Assembly (NCBI RefSeq): GCF_016428645.1
Contig: NZ_JAELXW010000010.1
Coordinates: 62,001-126,000, forward strand
DNA: 64,000 bases
Reading direction: 5' to 3'
Source of the DNA: Glycomyces salinus
GTDB taxonomy: Bacteria > Actinomycetota > Actinomycetes > Mycobacteriales > Micromonosporaceae
Shown: positions 43,599 through 54,215 of the stretch, piece after piece
Layout of the letters: each line of letters begins with the position of its first letter
How positions within the stretch are numbered: position 1 is the first letter of the stretch
Translations under genes and position numbers: made by a program
Notes under the pieces: generated by a model
Seen by the model: only the letters and a program-made list of their open reading frames with translations
What the model was told of the DNA's origin: nothing
Databases searched by the model: none

Positions 43599-44047
43599 TA
43601 GCTCTGCTTCCAAACGATGACGGTGGCTCCTTTGATTTCTACCACTGTCGCGTGATCACCGGGTTCCAGCACCTGGTCGGGCTCCAGTGGGTAGGCGGTC
43701 CAGTTGTCGCCGGCGATCTCGACCAGTCCCCCGCTGTCGTCGATCTTCTCCAGCACGAGCGCTTCGGAGCCCTCGATGGCTTTGGTTCCGATCGGGTGGG
43801 ACGGCGAGCTCGAGTCCGTGGAGAGGACCTGCTTGAGGAAGGGTCGCAGGCCCCACAGGGCGGCGAGGGATCCTCCGCCGAGGGCGATGACCTGGACCCA
43901 GAGGGGCAGGCCGAGGGCGGCCGCGACGGCGGCGAGGGCCGCGCCGCCGGCGACCATGGCGAGCACGAGGGTCCCGGTGAACAGCTCCGCGACGCCGAGG
44001 ATCACGGCGACGATGATCCAAATGAACGTTTCCACATTCACAAGCAT
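43598..44047 (-). CDS. NfeD-family membrane protein
   Basis: 149 residues. Two or three hydrophobic helices (FIWIIVAVILGVAELFTG, LVLAMVAGGAALAAVAAALG, LWVQVIALGGGSLAALWGL) followed by a small OB-fold domain (GTKAIEGSEALVLEKI ... DHATVVEIKGATVIVWK). Short NfeD without protease domain, partner of the overlapping SPFH gene. The start codon is uncertain (ATG 44047 or nearby GTGs; no ribosome site). Confidence 0.88.
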   Translation of the reverse strand: MLVNVETFIWIIVAVILGVAELFTGTLVLAMVAGGAALAAVAAALGLPLWVQVIALGGGSLAALWGLRPFLKQVLSTDSSSPSHPIGTKAIEGSEALVLEKIDDSGGLVEIAGDNWTAYPLEPDQVLEPGDHATVVEIKGATVIVWKQS

Positions 44048-44061
44048 GTCACGATTCACAG

Positions 44062-44095
44062 ATGCGGGCCCGAGCCGGTGGGCTCGGGCCCGCAT
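44062..44095 (-). terminator. Terminator after ferrochelatase gene
   Basis: A perfect 15-bp stem (ATGCGGGCCCGAGCC and complement) with a GGTG loop, directly after the hemH stop. It separates fabG-inhA-hemH from the NfeD-SPFH pair. Confidence 0.8.
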
Positions 44096-44096
44096 T

Positions 44097-45137
44097 TCAG
44101 CGTGCGCGGTTCTTGTCTGGGGCCGGCGGGCGGCGCGCCGGGCAGCACCCTTCGACCAGCGGGTCCCATGCCGGGAGCTTGCCCAGGCGCTTGACCGGGG
44201 CTCCGGAGACTCGCTCGGCGACCAGGTCGCGGAACATGCCGACCAGGTCGGCCCCGATCTCGGGGGTTCCGGCCCGCAGGTACCGCAGGCCGAGGCCGGA
44301 GGCGGTCTCGGCGGCCTCGTTGTCGAGGTCCCAGAGCACCTCGATGTGGTCGGAGAGGAACCCGACGGGGCTGACCACGACGGTGTCGACTCCTTCGGAG
44401 GCGAGCACCTTCAGGTGGTCGTTGATGTCCGGTTCGAGCCAGGGCATGGCCGGCGGGCCCGAGCGGGACTGCCAGACCACGTCGTGGGGCCCGTCCCAGC
44501 CGGCGTGCTCGGTCACGAGCGCGGCGGCCTCGGCGACCTGGTCGGAGTAGCGGGCGCCTTCGGGGCCGGAGCACTCCTCCATCGAGGCGGGGATGGAGTG
44601 GGCGGTGAAGACCACTCGGGTGTTCGAGGTGTCCTCGATCTGGTCGAGGGAGGCCCGCAGCTGGGCGGCGAAGCCGCCGATGAAGCCGGGGTGGTCGAAG
44701 AAGTGGCGGACCTTGTCGATGACCGGCGCGCTCTCTCCGACGGCGGCGCGGGCGGCGTTGACGTCCTCCACGTACTGGCGGCACGAGGAGTAGGAGCCGT
44801 AGGCGCTGGTGCAGATGGCCAGGGCCCGCTTCACGCCGTCGCCGGTCATCTGGGTGACCGCGTCGACCAGCATCGGCGGCCAGTTCCGGTTGCCCCAGTA
44901 GATGGGCAGGTCGATGCCGGAGGCGCGGAATTCGGCGCGCAGGGCGCCGATGACTTCGCGGCACCACTGGTTGATCGGCGAGATGCCGCCGAAATGATGG
45001 TAGTGCTCGGCGACCTCCGCGAGGCGCTCCTCGGGGATGCCGCGGCCGCGGGTGACGTTGCGGAGGAACGGGAGTACGTCGGCCGGTCCTTCGGGTCCGC
45101 CGAAGGAGACCAGCAGGACTGCGTCGTAGTCTGGCAT
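44097..45137 (-). CDS. hemH: Ferrochelatase (coproporphyrin type)
   Basis: 346 residues. DAVLLVSFGGPEGPADVLPF at the N terminus; catalytic His in FTAHSIP; SPVGFLSDHIEVLWDLD near the C-terminal third. Cysteines in SSCRQY and GCCPARR could ligate the [2Fe-2S] cluster known in actinobacterial enzymes. Actinobacteria insert iron into coproporphyrin III, so cpfC is an alternative name. Starts 11 bp after the inhA stop; the fabG-inhA-hemH order is the mycobacterial one. Confidence 0.94.
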   Translation of the reverse strand: MPDYDAVLLVSFGGPEGPADVLPFLRNVTRGRGIPEERLAEVAEHYHHFGGISPINQWCREVIGALRAEFRASGIDLPIYWGNRNWPPMLVDAVTQMTGDGVKRALAICTSAYGSYSSCRQYVEDVNAARAAVGESAPVIDKVRHFFDHPGFIGGFAAQLRASLDQIEDTSNTRVVFTAHSIPASMEECSGPEGARYSDQVAEAAALVTEHAGWDGPHDVVWQSRSGPPAMPWLEPDINDHLKVLASEGVDTVVVSPVGFLSDHIEVLWDLDNEAAETASGLGLRYLRAGTPEIGADLVGMFRDLVAERVSGAPVKRLGKLPAWDPLVEGCCPARRPPAPDKNRAR

Positions 45138-45148
45138 ACGGGCGCCTA

Positions 45149-45931
45149 TCAGCTTTCGGTGCGCTCGACTCCGACGGCGTGGAAGCCGCCGTCGACATGC
45201 AGGATCTCGCCGCTGGTGGCCGGGAACAGGTCGGACAGCAGCGCGGCGCAGGCCTTGGCGACCGGTTCGGAGTCGGTCAGCGACCATCCGAGGGGGGCGC
45301 GCTTGGTCCATGCCTCCTCGAACGCCTCGAAGCCGGGGATGGACTTGGCGGCCATGGTGCGCTGCGGCCCGGCCGAGACGAGGTTGACGCGGATGCCCTT
45401 GGGGCCCAGGTCGCGGGCGAGGTAGCGGTTGGCGGACTCGAGTCCGGCCTTGGCCACGCCCATCCAGTCGTACACCGGCCAGGCCTGGCTGGCGTCGAAG
45501 GTGAGTCCGACGATGGAGCCTCCGCTTCCCATCAGCGGCAGGCAGGCGGTGGCCAGCGCCTTGTAGGAGAAGGTGGAGACCTGGACGGCCTTGGCGACGT
45601 CCTCCCACGGGGTGTCCAGGAAGTTCCCGCCGAGCGCCGAGGGCGGGGCGAAGGCGATCGCGTGGAGGACGCCGTCGATGCCGTCGACGTGCTCGCGGAC
45701 CTTCCCGGCGAGCGTGTCGAGCTGCTCGGGGTCGGTGACGTCGAGTTCGACTACGGGGGCGGGTTTGGGGAGCTTGGCGGCCATGCGCTCGACCAGGGAC
45801 ATGCGGCCGAAGCCGGTGAGCACGACCTCGGCACCCTGCTCCTGGGCGTATTTGGCGACGCCGAAGCCGAGGGACTGCTGGGTGATGACCCCGGTTATGA
45901 GCAGTCGTTTGCCGTCCAGGATTCCAGACAT
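45149..45931 (-). CDS. inhA: NADH-dependent enoyl-ACP reductase
   Basis: 260 residues. Cofactor loop ITGVITQQSLGFGVAKYAQE. Active-site Tyr and Lys in VYDWMGVAKAGLES. Substrate region FDASQAW and SAGPQRTMAAKSI. Closest in style to InhA/FabI of Actinobacteria, reducing the enoyl group in type II fatty acid elongation. CGGAGG ribosome site before the ATG; 33 bp from fabG. Confidence 0.94.
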   Translation of the reverse strand: MSGILDGKRLLITGVITQQSLGFGVAKYAQEQGAEVVLTGFGRMSLVERMAAKLPKPAPVVELDVTDPEQLDTLAGKVREHVDGIDGVLHAIAFAPPSALGGNFLDTPWEDVAKAVQVSTFSYKALATACLPLMGSGGSIVGLTFDASQAWPVYDWMGVAKAGLESANRYLARDLGPKGIRVNLVSAGPQRTMAAKSIPGFEAFEEAWTKRAPLGWSLTDSEPVAKACAALLSDLFPATSGEILHVDGGFHAVGVERTES

Positions 45932-45964
45932 CGGTTCCTCCGTGATTCTTATGTGTTGAAACGC

Positions 45965-46783
<819 letters not shown>

Positions 46784-46810
46784 TCACGCACCGTGTGGCG
46801 TCCGGCACCG

Positions 46811-47761
46811 TCACGGAACTCGGTTCGACCAGGCCAGGCTCAGCCCTGCGGCGGTGAACAGCAGGACAAGGGCGATGCCGATGAACCACTGCGAGATGTC
46901 CTCGGCGATCGTGCTGTAGCCGAGGGACGAGCCCATGTCCTCGTAGACCGCGCGGAGCTCCTCGACCGAGGCGGCCTCGTGGTAGCTGCCGCCGGTGTCG
47001 TCGGCGAGACCGGCGAGGGCCTCGCGGTCGACGGGGACGCCGACGAGCTGCCCGTCGAGTTCGATGGTGCCGGCGTCGGTGCCGAAGCCGACCGTGGAGA
47101 CCGGGACGTTGGCGGCCGAGGCGGCCTCGGCCGCCTCGCCGATGCCGCGCCCGGCGGTGCGGTAGCCGTCGGACATCAGCAGGATGTGGGCCGGAGCGAG
47201 CTCGCCGTTCTCGTCGGCGGGGACCTGCTGGACGGCCTGGAGGGAGGCGAAGACGGCGTCGCCGGTGGCGGTGGCTTCGGCGAGGGTCAGGCCGTTGATG
47301 GCGCTGGCGACCTGGGCGTGGTCCTTGGTCGGCGGGACGGTGACCTGGGCGTATCCGGCGAAGGAGACCAGGCCGACGTTGTACTGTTCGGGCAGTTCGC
47401 TCACGAAGTCGGCCGCGGCGGTCTTGGCGGCGTCGATGCGGGTGGGGTCCACGTCCTCGGCCATCATGGACAGCGAGACGTCCAGGGTGAGGATGACCGT
47501 GGCCCGCTCCTGGGGGTCTTCGACGTCGACCGCGGGTTTGGCCATGCCGCCGACCAGCACCGCCAGGGAGATCACGATCAGCCCCGCGGGGATGTGGCGC
47601 CGCCAGCCGGGCAGGCGCGGGACGAGCTTGGCCAGCAGGGCGGTGTTGGCGAAGCGCACGGCGGTGCGCTGGCGCGAGTACTGGGCCCAGACGTACACCG
47701 CGGCCAGCGCGGCCACGGCGATCAGTCCCAACAGCCATGCCGGTTCGAGCAGGCGGATCAA
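46811..47761 (-). CDS. VWA-domain membrane protein (BatA-like)
   Basis: 316 residues. Two N-terminal membrane helices (LLGLIAVAALAAVYVWAQYS; PAGLIVISLAVLVGGM), a von Willebrand A domain with MIDAS motif DVSLSM and LLMSDGYRT, and a C-terminal helix (WFIGIALVLLFTAAGLSLAW). TTG start with GGAGA four bases before it. Last of the moxR-DUF58-VWA set, which in other bacteria assists folding or metal loading of partner complexes. Confidence 0.9.
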   Translation of the reverse strand: MIRLLEPAWLLGLIAVAALAAVYVWAQYSRQRTAVRFANTALLAKLVPRLPGWRRHIPAGLIVISLAVLVGGMAKPAVDVEDPQERATVILTLDVSLSMMAEDVDPTRIDAAKTAAADFVSELPEQYNVGLVSFAGYAQVTVPPTKDHAQVASAINGLTLAEATATGDAVFASLQAVQQVPADENGELAPAHILLMSDGYRTAGRGIGEAAEAASAANVPVSTVGFGTDAGTIELDGQLVGVPVDREALAGLADDTGGSYHEAASVEELRAVYEDMGSSLGYSTIAEDISQWFIGIALVLLFTAAGLSLAWSNRVP

Positions 47762-47776
47762 CGGGTCTCCATTCGT

Positions 47777-48670
47777 CTAGCGGTAGGCGGCGAGGTGGCG
47801 TCGTTCGGCGATGAACGTGGCGATGTCGCGCAGCCAGTCGCGGCCGGTGGAAAGTCGCAGGTGGGTCGCGCCGGCTCCGCGGATGCCGGTGGCGATGCGC
47901 TCGCGCTGCTCGGCGGCGGCGGCCTCGTAGCGGGCGCGGAAGCGGGCGTTGCCGGTCTGGACCTCGACATGCGAGCCGGTCTCGGGGTCGATGAGGTCGA
48001 GGACGCCGACGTCGGGCAGGCGCAGCTCGGCGGGGTCGACGATCTCGACGCACATGACCTGTTGGCGGACGGACAGGCGGCGCAGCTCGCGGGCCCAGTC
48101 GCCTTCGTCTATGAAGTCGGAGACGACCACGGCCAGGCCGCGGCGGCGGGTGTGGCGGCGGGTCTTGTCGAGCAGCTCGGCGAGGCTGCCGGGGCCGTCG
48201 CCCTTGGGCAACTGGGTGACCGCCCGCAGCAGCGAGCGGGCGCCTCCCCTGCCGGGGCGCGGGGGGATGGCGCGCGCCGGGCCGCCCTCGGTGACGACGG
48301 CGCCGATGCGGTTGCCGCCGCGTCCGGCCAGGTAGGAGAAGGCGGCGACGGCGTTGATGGCCAGGTCCCGCTTGAGCATGTCGACGGTGCCGAAGTCCAG
48401 ACTCGGCGACAGGTCGACCGCGAGCCACGCCTCGAGTTCACGGTCGGCGACGGTGGTGCGCACGTGCGGGACGGTGGTGCGGGCGGTGACCGGCCAGTCC
48501 ATGCGGCGCACGTCGTCTCCAGGCCGGTATTCGCGCGCCTCGCCGGCCTCGGTGCCGGGCCCGGGCAGGAGACCGAGGTAGTCGCCGTGGAGCAGGCCGT
48601 CGAGCCGGCGCGCGATGTGCAGTTGCAGCCGGTCGAGTGGACCCAGGTCGGCGGTGTTCACCCTGACCAC
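47777..48670 (-). CDS. DUF58-domain protein
   Basis: 297 residues. The hallmark YRPGDDVRRMDWPVTARTT is followed by a VWA-like region (AVDLSPSLDFG). No membrane helix in this short form. GTG start, 3 bp after the MoxR stop, between MoxR and VWA genes; probably a MoxR substrate or adaptor. Confidence 0.92.
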   Translation of the reverse strand: MVRVNTADLGPLDRLQLHIARRLDGLLHGDYLGLLPGPGTEAGEAREYRPGDDVRRMDWPVTARTTVPHVRTTVADRELEAWLAVDLSPSLDFGTVDMLKRDLAINAVAAFSYLAGRGGNRIGAVVTEGGPARAIPPRPGRGGARSLLRAVTQLPKGDGPGSLAELLDKTRRHTRRRGLAVVVSDFIDEGDWARELRRLSVRQQVMCVEIVDPAELRLPDVGVLDLIDPETGSHVEVQTGNARFRARYEAAAAEQRERIATGIRGAGATHLRLSTGRDWLRDIATFIAERRHLAAYR

Positions 48671-48673
48671 GCT

Positions 48674-49723
<1,050 letters not shown>

Positions 49724-50063
49724 CTCGGCTCCTGCTCCCACATGGTTCGGACTGGTCCCGTCGATACTAATTCGCCCGTACGAGGATCGTGAGCGAGCCG
49801 GTCCCTTCGGGTGCGGTTCGACTCCGATCCCCTTGTGTCGCCGGTGTTCTCGAGGGCGGTTCCGGGCGTTGCCGGGGTTGGAAAACTGCTTTGCCCGAAA
49901 CGGTGACACGCCGCGCGGATTCATTCCGTTGATGCAGAATGTGGGGGCGCTATGCTTTGTGCAAGCCGCGCGCAGCTTCCCCCGTGGTTGCGCGCGGCTC
50001 CCTTTTTGCCCTGTCGTTCCCGATTCGAACGCACGTCCGCGACCGGTCGTGGTCGGCCGGTTC

Positions 50064-50069
50064 TAGAAT
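50064..50069 (+). promoter_or_regulatory. -10 element of a leaderless transcript
   Basis: TAGAAT, followed by 7 nt and the ATG at 50077. With no ribosome site, the mRNA probably begins at the start codon. Confidence 0.5.
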
Positions 50070-50076
50070 CGCTCAC

Positions 50077-50640
50077 ATGCAGCGCCGCCGCCAGGCCCTC
50101 CTCCTTCCCGGACGCAACTACGGAGTGCAGGGACCGCTCCTGATGTTCAGCCACGTCGCCCTCCAGTCCAGGGGCGCGAGGATCTTCCCGATCGACTGGC
50201 GCGAGCCCGACCGGCTGGCGGCCGACGAGCAGTCCATGGTCGAGGGCGTGTGCGAGCAGGTCGAGCGGGTGCTCGACCGGGTCCACAACGACGACCCGCC
50301 GCTGCTGGTCGGCAAGTCCCTGGGCACGGCCGCGGCCGTCCTGGCCCAGCACCACAGCCTCCCGGCGATCTGGTTCACTCCCCTGCTCGGCGATTATCCG
50401 ATCGTGCAGGCCCTGCGGCGCGCGACCGCGCCGTTCCTGCTGATCGGCGGCACCGGCGACCGGGCGTGGAACTCCTCGCTGGCCCACGAGCTGCCCGGCG
50501 AGGTCTGCGAGATCCGCGGGGCCGACCACGGCATGTTCATGCCCGGGCGGCCGCTGGTCGACTCCGCCCACGTCCTGGCCGAGGTCATCGAGGCGGTCGA
50601 GGCGTTCATCGACACAGCCGTGTGGCCCCGCCACGGTTGA
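50077..50640 (+). CDS. Small alpha/beta hydrolase
   Basis: 187 residues. Short hydrolase-fold protein: ALLLPGRNYGVQGPL oxyanion side, nucleophile elbow VGKSLGTAAA, acid residue in GGTGDRAWN, His in GADHGMFM. A dienelactone-hydrolase-like small hydrolase of unknown substrate. Start fixed by a -10 (TAGAAT) seven bases upstream and the lack of a ribosome site. Confidence 0.78.
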   Translation: MQRRRQALLLPGRNYGVQGPLLMFSHVALQSRGARIFPIDWREPDRLAADEQSMVEGVCEQVERVLDRVHNDDPPLLVGKSLGTAAAVLAQHHSLPAIWFTPLLGDYPIVQALRRATAPFLLIGGTGDRAWNSSLAHELPGEVCEIRGADHGMFMPGRPLVDSAHVLAEVIEAVEAFIDTAVWPRHG

Positions 50641-50654
50641 GGCGGCCGTTGCAG

Positions 50655-50660
50655 CAGAAT
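50655..50660 (+). promoter_or_regulatory. -10 element of a second leaderless transcript
   Basis: CAGAAT, followed by 6 nt (CGAGCT) and the GTG at 50667. Confidence 0.4.
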
Positions 50661-50666
50661 CGAGCT

Positions 50667-50870
50667 GTGACCGCAGAAACTCAGACTCCGGTCTGCTCCG
50701 CGCGCGGCTGCCGCCGCAAGGCCGAGTGGATGCTCCACTGGCGCAATCCGCGCCTCCACGGCCCCGAGCGCGTCAAGCGCTGGGCGGCCTGCGACGAGCA
50801 TGTGGAGTCGCTGCGCTCGTTCCTGACCGCGCGCCGATTCCCATGCGAGACCGTGAAGCTGGATGATTGA
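50667..50870 (+). CDS. Small conserved actinobacterial protein with Cys/His pairs
   Basis: 67 residues. CSARGCRRKAEWMLHWRNP and WAACDEHVESLRSFL give a C-x4-C...C-x2-H pattern compatible with one zinc. I recall similar short proteins next to PH-domain membrane genes in Actinobacteria. GTG start, leaderless. It lies 3 bp before the first PH-domain gene, so they probably share a transcript. Function unknown. Confidence 0.7.
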   Translation: MTAETQTPVCSARGCRRKAEWMLHWRNPRLHGPERVKRWAACDEHVESLRSFLTARRFPCETVKLDD

Positions 50871-50873
50871 CAC

Positions 50874-51380
50874 ATGAGCCGAAGCGCAATCCCCGTCTGG
50901 GACCGGTGGCCGACCGAACTCGACTGGCGGCCGATGGCGGCCGAACTGCGGACGGTCCGCCTGCTGGGCATGACCGTGCGCCTGCTGATCCTGGCGGTGG
51001 TGATGCTGGTGCCGCTGGTCCTGTGGCTGGGCCCGGTCGGGGTCGCGATCGCCTTCGGCGTCGCGGCGGCCCTGGCCGCGCTCCGCACGTGGGTCATCGT
51101 CCGGGCCGTCCGCGCCTGGGGCTTCGCCGAACGGGAGAAGGACCTGCTGGTCAAGCACGGCCTGATGTTCCGGGAGCTGAGCATCGTCCCTTACGGGCGG
51201 ATCCAGCTGGTGGACCTGAAGGCCGGTCCGATCGAGCGGGCCTTCGGGCTGACCACGGTGCAGATCCGCACGGCCGCGCTCGGCGCGGTCACCGAGATCC
51301 CCGGGCTCGACCCGGACGTGGCGCAGGGCCTGCGCGACCGGCTGGCCGCACGTGCCGCCGAGGTCAGGGAGGGGTTGTGA
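50874..51380 (+). CDS. PH-domain membrane protein (YdbS-like, bPH2)
   Basis: 168 residues. Two membrane helices in the middle (LLILAVVMLVPLVLWLG; VGVAIAFGVAAALAAL), then a bacterial PH-like domain with the motif VPYGRIQLVDLKAGPIERAF. Forms a pair with the following larger PH protein, as YdbS-YdbT in Bacillus. Stop overlaps the next start (GTGA). Confidence 0.88.
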   Translation: MSRSAIPVWDRWPTELDWRPMAAELRTVRLLGMTVRLLILAVVMLVPLVLWLGPVGVAIAFGVAAALAALRTWVIVRAVRAWGFAEREKDLLVKHGLMFRELSIVPYGRIQLVDLKAGPIERAFGLTTVQIRTAALGAVTEIPGLDPDVAQGLRDRLAARAAEVREGL

Positions 51381-52813
51381 ACGACCTCGAAGGCGAGGCC
51401 GAGCAGCGGCCCGCTCCGACCGTCGCCGCCTACCCGCTGGGGCCGGGCCTGGCCTCGGTGGCCCCGGTCGAGATCCCCAAGCGGCGGCTGCATCCGCTCA
51501 CGCCGCTGCTGGAGAGCTTCCGGCTGCTGATGGTGGTCGTGCTGGCCTCGTCGTGGCAGATGTACATCCAGGAGAACGGCCGCATCGCGCTGGTCATCGT
51601 GATCCTCGCCGGCGGGTTCGGCGCGGTCAGCGGCCTCCTGTCGTGGCTGTTCACCGGGTATCGGGTGGTCGGCGGCGAACTCCAGATCGCCGAGGGCGTC
51701 CTGATCCGCAAGAGCCGCACGCTGCCGCTGGAGCGGCTCCAGGGCATCGAGGTGGCGCAGCCGCTGCGGGCCCGGCTGTTCGGGCTCGCGCAGCTGCGGA
51801 TCGAGGTCGCCGGGGCCTCCGAGACCGAGGCGCCCCTGTCGTACCTGCGCATCGGCGAGGCCCGGGAGCTGCGGGAGGAGCTGCTGGCGATCGCCGGTCG
51901 CGGCGCGCGGGCCGAAGCCGGCGAGGCCGAGGACGACGAGGCCGCCGAGCCCGGCCCGCCGATCGCGCACGTGCCGACCAAGCGGCTCATCATCGGCTCG
52001 GCGCTCGAGGCGCTGCCGGCGAACGTCCTGGTCTTCGGGATCATCTTCGCCGTCATGGTCGGCGGCAACGCGGCCCTGCAAGCCTCGGGGGTCGAGACCG
52101 AGGTCTGGATCGCGGCCGCACCTATCCTGTTCGGCCTGGCCAGTTCGCTGATCCAGACGATCTCCTCGATCCTGCGCGACTGGAACTTCACGCTCTCGCG
52201 CGCCGACGGGCGGCTGCGGGTCGAGCGGGGCCTGACCGAGAAGAGCAGCAACATCGTCCCGCTCCAGCGGGTCACGGCAGTCAGCATGGACCTGCCGGTG
52301 ATGTGGCGGCCCAAGCGGTGGCGGCGGGTGCAGGTCTCGACCGCCTCGCTCGCGCAGCAGAGCGCGGAGGCGATGCTGCGCGGCAACGGCCTGCTGCCGG
52401 TGGGCACCGTGGACGAGGCCGTGCGCGTGGCCGAGACCGCGCTGCCGGGCATCGCCTGGAGCGAGGTCGAGTCGGTCCTGACCCGCCCGCCGCGGCGGGC
52501 CCGCTGGCGCACGCCGCTGAGCTGGCGAGTCCGCGGGGCCGGTCTCGGCGGGGCGTTCTTCGCGGTCCGCTCCGGCCTGTTGAAGACGACCACGGTGGCC
52601 GTCCCGTACGCGCGCATCCAGCAGGTGCAGGTCAAGCAGGGACCGCTGCAACGGCTCCAGCGGCTGGCGACCGTACGGGCCCGGACCGTAGGAAGCCTCG
52701 AGCAGAACGCGGTGGCGGTGCACCGAGACGAGGCCGAGGCGGTCGCGCTCGCGGCCGAGCTGCGGGCGCGCGCCGACGCGGCGGCCGCGGCCGAGGAGCC
52801 ACGGCTCAGCTAG
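51377..52813 (+). CDS. PH-domain membrane protein (YdbT-like, multiple bPH2)
   Basis: 478 residues. Several membrane helices and three bPH2 modules, each with the recurring strand-helix motif (LPLERLQGIEVAQPLRARLF; VPLQRVTAVSMDLPVMWR; VPYARIQQVQVKQGPLQR). An acidic linker lies near residue 180. Role at the membrane unknown. GTG start coupled to the smaller PH protein by GTGA. Convergent with hisG. Confidence 0.88.
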   Translation: MNDLEGEAEQRPAPTVAAYPLGPGLASVAPVEIPKRRLHPLTPLLESFRLLMVVVLASSWQMYIQENGRIALVIVILAGGFGAVSGLLSWLFTGYRVVGGELQIAEGVLIRKSRTLPLERLQGIEVAQPLRARLFGLAQLRIEVAGASETEAPLSYLRIGEARELREELLAIAGRGARAEAGEAEDDEAAEPGPPIAHVPTKRLIIGSALEALPANVLVFGIIFAVMVGGNAALQASGVETEVWIAAAPILFGLASSLIQTISSILRDWNFTLSRADGRLRVERGLTEKSSNIVPLQRVTAVSMDLPVMWRPKRWRRVQVSTASLAQQSAEAMLRGNGLLPVGTVDEAVRVAETALPGIAWSEVESVLTRPPRRARWRTPLSWRVRGAGLGGAFFAVRSGLLKTTTVAVPYARIQQVQVKQGPLQRLQRLATVRARTVGSLEQNAVAVHRDEAEAVALAAELRARADAAAAAEEPRLS

Positions 52814-52839
52814 AGGCGGTGTTCAAGGACCCCCGGTGT

Positions 52840-53685
52840 CTAGAGGCGGCAGGCGTCGATGTTGGAGGCCAGGATGCCGCGCGCGCCCAGTTCGTAGAGC
52901 GCGTCCATGACCCGGTGCAGGTCGCTGCGCTCGGTCATGGACTGCACGGCCATCCAGCCTTCCCGATGAAGCGGGGAGACCGTCGGCGACTCGATGCCGG
53001 GGGTCAGCTCGACGGCGCGTTCGAGCAGTTCGGCGCGCACGTCGTAGGCGAGCATGACGTAGGAGCGGGCCACCAGGACGCCGCGCAGGCGCCGCAGGAG
53101 CTGGCCGACCGGCCCGGTGGCGCCGTTGCCGGTCTTGCGGACCAGGGTGGCCTCGGACTTCATCAGCGGGTCGCCGAACACGGCGAGCCCGGCCTGCTTG
53201 AGGGTGGTGCCGGTCTCGACGACGTCGGCGATCGCGTCGGCCACGCCCAGGGCGATGGCGTTCTCGACCGCCCCGGCGAGCTCGATGATCTCGGCATCGA
53301 CGCCGTGGGTGTCCAGGTCGCGGCGGACCACCCCCGGGTAGGAGGTGGCGATGCGGCGCCCGTCGAGTCCGGCGACCGAGTCGACGGTGCCGGGGCGGGC
53401 GGCGTAGCGGAAGGTCGAGCGCCCGAAGCCGAGGGCGAGGACTTCCTCGACCTCGACGCCGGAGTTGATGGCGAGGTCGCGGCCGGTGATACCGAGGTCG
53501 AGGTCGCCGGAGGCTACGTAGGTGGCGATGTCGCCGGGGCGCAGGTAGAAGAATTCGACGTCGTTGCCTTCGTCGATGACCTGGAGGTCGCGGCCGGACC
53601 GGCGTTGGCGGTAGCCGGCCTCGGTGAGCATGTCGATCGCGCCTTGGGACAGGGCGCCCTTGTTGGGCACGGCGATGCGGAGCAT
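52840..53685 (-). CDS. hisG: ATP phosphoribosyltransferase
   Basis: 281 residues, long form with a C-terminal ACT-like histidine-feedback domain. First step of histidine biosynthesis, joining ATP and PRPP. RIAVPNKGALSQGAIDML at the N terminus, GDLDLGITGRDLA, and the PRPP-binding region IADVVETGTTLKQAGL are intact. Follows hisE by 26 bp, the mycobacterial hisE-hisG order. Confidence 0.95.
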   Translation of the reverse strand: MLRIAVPNKGALSQGAIDMLTEAGYRQRRSGRDLQVIDEGNDVEFFYLRPGDIATYVASGDLDLGITGRDLAINSGVEVEEVLALGFGRSTFRYAARPGTVDSVAGLDGRRIATSYPGVVRRDLDTHGVDAEIIELAGAVENAIALGVADAIADVVETGTTLKQAGLAVFGDPLMKSEATLVRKTGNGATGPVGQLLRRLRGVLVARSYVMLAYDVRAELLERAVELTPGIESPTVSPLHREGWMAVQSMTERSDLHRVMDALYELGARGILASNIDACRL

Positions 53686-53711
53686 GTGGCTGGAGCCTTT
53701 CGGAGAGCGGA

Positions 53712-53975
53712 CTAGAGGTACTTGTAGACGTCGTCGAGGCTGATCCCGCGGGCGATCATCATCACCTGCAGGTGGTAGAGAAGCTGGGAGATCTCCTCGG
53801 CGGCGGCGTCGTCCGACTCGTACTCGGCTGCCATCCAGACCTCCGCGGCCTCCTCCACGATCTTCTTGCCGATGGAATGCACCCCGGCGTCGAGGGCGGC
53901 GACGGTGCCGGAGCCCTCGGGGCGGGCGAGTGCTTTCTCGGAGAGTTCGGCGTAGAGCTGCTCGAAGGTCTTCAC
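53712..53975 (-). CDS. hisE: Phosphoribosyl-ATP pyrophosphatase
   Basis: 87 residues. MazG-like helical fold with metal-binding Glu residues in [15 protein letters not shown] and [14 protein letters not shown]. Second step of histidine biosynthesis. GTG at 53975 is fixed by a -10 TAGAAT (53988-53983) seven bases before it, implying a leaderless his transcript; an in-frame extension upstream is not credible. Confidence 0.93.
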   Translation of the reverse strand: MKTFEQLYAELSEKALARPEGSGTVAALDAGVHSIGKKIVEEAAEVWMAAEYESDDAAAEEISQLLYHLQVMMIARGISLDDVYKYL

Positions 53976-53982
53976 GTGCGGA

Positions 53983-53988
53983 ATTCTA
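53983..53988 (-). promoter_or_regulatory. -10 element of leaderless hisE-hisG transcript
   Basis: TAGAAT on the minus strand, 7 nt before the hisE GTG, the same layout as at 50064. Confidence 0.5.
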
Positions 53989-54110
53989 CGTGTCCAGCGG
54001 GCGGGAACCGAGCCGCTACGCCCCAGCTCACGGCGGCGCACACCCTGAGATCTGCGTCGCACCGGGCCGGAGTGGCGGGCGGACCGATTTGTCGGAACTC
54101 AACTGGTTCA

Positions 54111-54147
54111 CATGCTGGACATTAATTGGGTCGCATGCTCTAATTAA
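54111..54147. promoter_or_regulatory. AT-rich repeat region upstream of GH12 cellulase
   Basis: Contains TTAATT (54122-54127) and AATTAA (54142-54147) as arms of an inverted repeat with a 14-bp spacer, plus two CATGCT...TAATT units (54111 and 54134). Its AT content stands out from the surroundings. Likely holds the promoter and a regulator site of the cellulase; the exact -10 and -35 were not resolved. Confidence 0.35.
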
Positions 54148-54215
54148 CAAATCGATATTCCTGAATCGGGAATGCCGCAGATCGTCACGAAACGCGAACA
54201 GAAAGCAGTGCCCTC

